64,000 bases of DNA from Nitrososphaeraceae archaeon (GTDB lineage Archaea > Thermoproteota > Nitrososphaeria > Nitrososphaerales > Nitrososphaeraceae). Location of the stretch: contig JAJPHM010000052.1 of the NCBI GenBank assembly GCA_021325295.1, forward strand, positions 1 to 64,000. The letters run 5' to 3'. The position numbers and the translations under genes were made by a program. Below, piece after piece: positions 62,832 to 64,000 of this stretch. Numbering within the stretch: position 1 is the first letter of the stretch; every line of letters starts with the position of its first letter. A model generated the notes under the pieces. It saw nothing but the letters and a program-made list of their open reading frames with translations, searched no databases and was not told the DNA's origin.

Positions 62832-63788
62832 TTAGCTGACTGTATGCTTATCCAGCATCTTACGCAACTCTTCAATATGCTTCGAGTTCGTGCCGCAGCA
62901 GCCACCTATCATGCGAACCTTCTTGTATCTGCTTACAAAATCGCCTAAAACTCGGGCCATTTCATCTGGGGCCATCTTGTATACTGCTCTGCCTGCCTCG
63001 TTTTGAGGCATGCCTGCGTTAGGCATCACCAGAATAGGCAGGTCTTCCTGCTCGCTTAGCCACCTGACGCTTGGAGACATCTCGACAGGTCCAGTAGAGC
63101 AGTTCAAGCCAAAGGCAGTAATTTTCATGTCTGATACTGTAGTATATGCTGCCTGTATGTTTGTTCCAAGCAGCATCTTGCCATACTGATCCAGCGTGAC
63201 ATTGGCAATTATAGGAACAGCCTTGGCGACTTTTGTCATTGCTGCGTGGCAAGCTTCTATTGCAAGTTTTACTTCGAGAATATCTTGGCTTGTTTCAATC
63301 AGCAATGCATCTGCTCCACCCAGTACAAGCCCCTCAGCTTGAGCTGCAAATGCTTCCCTTATTTCTCCAAGGGGCTTTTGCCCAAGGTCAGGATCATTTG
63401 AGCTTGGCAGATAGCCAGATGGTCCCATTGATCCAATCACATATAGTGGCTTGCCGTTAGATTCAAATTCTTTGCAAACTTGGACCGCAAGCTCTGCTGC
63501 CTTTTTGTTAAACTCGACTGTTTTATCCCCAAAGCCATACTCTGCAAGCTTGAGCTTGTTTGACCCGAAGGTATTTGTTTCGATGCAGTCTGCCCCTGCT
63601 TGCAAATAACTTCTATGAATCTGCTTTATCCACTCCGGCCTTGATATATTCAAGCCGTCGTTGAAGCCATCTTTGCCGTCAGGAAAATCTTGAGGTTGGG
63701 GCGAGAGCTTCTGTATCTCTGTGCCCATAGCTCCATCAAACAAAAGGATCCTGTGCTGCAGCGCCTCGACAAAAGGCTCTTTTGCCAT
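62832..63788 (-). CDS. Homocysteine S-methyltransferase (stand-alone MetH Hcy-domain)
   Basis: The 318-residue protein is the homocysteine-binding barrel: ILLFDGAMGTEIQKL at the start, ETNTFGSN, the first zinc Cys in FGLNCSTGP and the pair of Cys in MIGGCCGTNSKHI near the end. It matches the N-terminal module of cobalamin-dependent methionine synthase rather than the S-methylmethionine enzyme. It moves a methyl group to homocysteine to make methionine; B12- and folate-binding modules must come from other genes. The methionine cycle is thus spread over this window with ahcY and metG. Confidence 0.9.
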   Translation of the reverse strand: MAKEPFVEALQHRILLFDGAMGTEIQKLSPQPQDFPDGKDGFNDGLNISRPEWIKQIHRSYLQAGADCIETNTFGSNKLKLAEYGFGDKTVEFNKKAAELAVQVCKEFESNGKPLYVIGSMGPSGYLPSSNDPDLGQKPLGEIREAFAAQAEGLVLGGADALLIETSQDILEVKLAIEACHAAMTKVAKAVPIIANVTLDQYGKMLLGTNIQAAYTTVSDMKITAFGLNCSTGPVEMSPSVRWLSEQEDLPILVMPNAGMPQNEAGRAVYKMAPDEMARVLGDFVSRYKKVRMIGGCCGTNSKHIEELRKMLDKHTVS

Positions 63789-63857
63789 CTGATATTTGTC
63801 CGGGCATACTGCAGATATTAAAAGTATTAAGGTTACCTAGTAATCAGCAGCCGTGAT

Positions 63858-64000
63858 CTATGGCGATACTCTAGACATTGTTCTTGGAAAGAGAACTGTG
63901 TCCTTGATGTCCTCAACATTTGTTATCCACCGCATTAGCCGCTCAATCCCCAATCCAAAGCCGCCGTGCGGAACAGAGCCATACTTTCTCAAATCAAGGT
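63858..64000 (-). CDS. asnS: Asparaginyl-type tRNA synthetase, C-terminal end (cut by window)
   Basis: The last 46 codons of a class II synthetase run off the right edge. Motif 3 is visible: [16 protein letters not shown] (GxGxGxER type), followed by [20 protein letters not shown], as in AsnRS/AspRS. The [13 protein letters not shown] version fits asparaginyl enzymes and the ending FPRT fits both. AspRS remains possible. The stop is TAG at 63858-63860. Confidence 0.8.
   Translation of the reverse strand, partial: LDLRKYGSVPHGGFGLGIERLMRWITNVEDIKDTVLFPRTMSRVSP

Overview
The window looks like chromosomal DNA of an ammonia-oxidising archaeon of the Nitrososphaera type (Thaumarchaeota/Nitrososphaerota); this is inferred from gene content and architecture, not from a search. 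Pointers are archaeal-only replication and repair genes (a multi-OB RPA, an XPB helicase in operon with its partner nuclease Bax1, an Lhr helicase), an archaeal NadM, tandem-HTH Lrp/AsnC regulators, surface proteins with YVTN propellers and PEF-type C-terminal sorting tails, many TTG/GTG starts, a tRNA-Asp with insertions in the D- and T-loops, and a CRISPR array whose repeat ends in GAAAG.

Layout. 0-10.5 kb: envelope and redox genes (CcdA plus a DipZ-like thioredoxin, a MacB-like permease beside a secreted S-layer-type protein, PAP2 phosphatase, small secreted proteins) and an Lrp-type regulator. 10.6-25.4 kb: an Lhr helicase; a NikR-like metal regulator divergent from a znuACB-type uptake operon; RPA; a CheY-like receiver; a convergent ABC-2 exporter pair; a large carboxypeptidase-regulatory-repeat surface protein; and P5C dehydrogenase, whose pathway partner proline dehydrogenase lies at 33-34 kb. 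25.6-34 kb: small hypotheticals plus a striking three-gene cluster: a kinase-less sensor, a MinD/ParA ATPase and a KaiC-like/zinc/cyclase-like fusion. 34.3-38.5 kb: a giant YVTN surface protein and an inositol-phosphatase-family enzyme. 38.6-39.7 kb: a 14-spacer CRISPR array with no cas genes in the window; its leader holds an inverted repeat around a TATA box.

40-44 kb: a histidine kinase sharing its sensor domain with the kinase-less sensor, a decayed VapBC locus and a Dps protein. 44.16-53.47 kb: an AT-rich, gene-poor and pseudogene-rich stretch bounded by an 18-bp direct repeat of the tRNA-Asp 3' end. This is the arrangement left by integration into a tRNA gene, although no integrase is visible. 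It holds a twice-frameshifted cupredoxin, a TIM-barrel protein, a YVTN surface protein, a sorbosone-dehydrogenase-like protein, small membrane proteins and several gene fragments.

53.7-64 kb: core genes resume: Bax1-XPB; S-adenosylhomocysteine hydrolase, methionyl-tRNA synthetase and homocysteine methyltransferase (methionine/SAM cycle); NadM; an MscS-type channel; HemD; and the C-terminus of an asparaginyl-type tRNA synthetase. Several genes under 60 codons, mostly zinc-binding mini-proteins, are also annotated.
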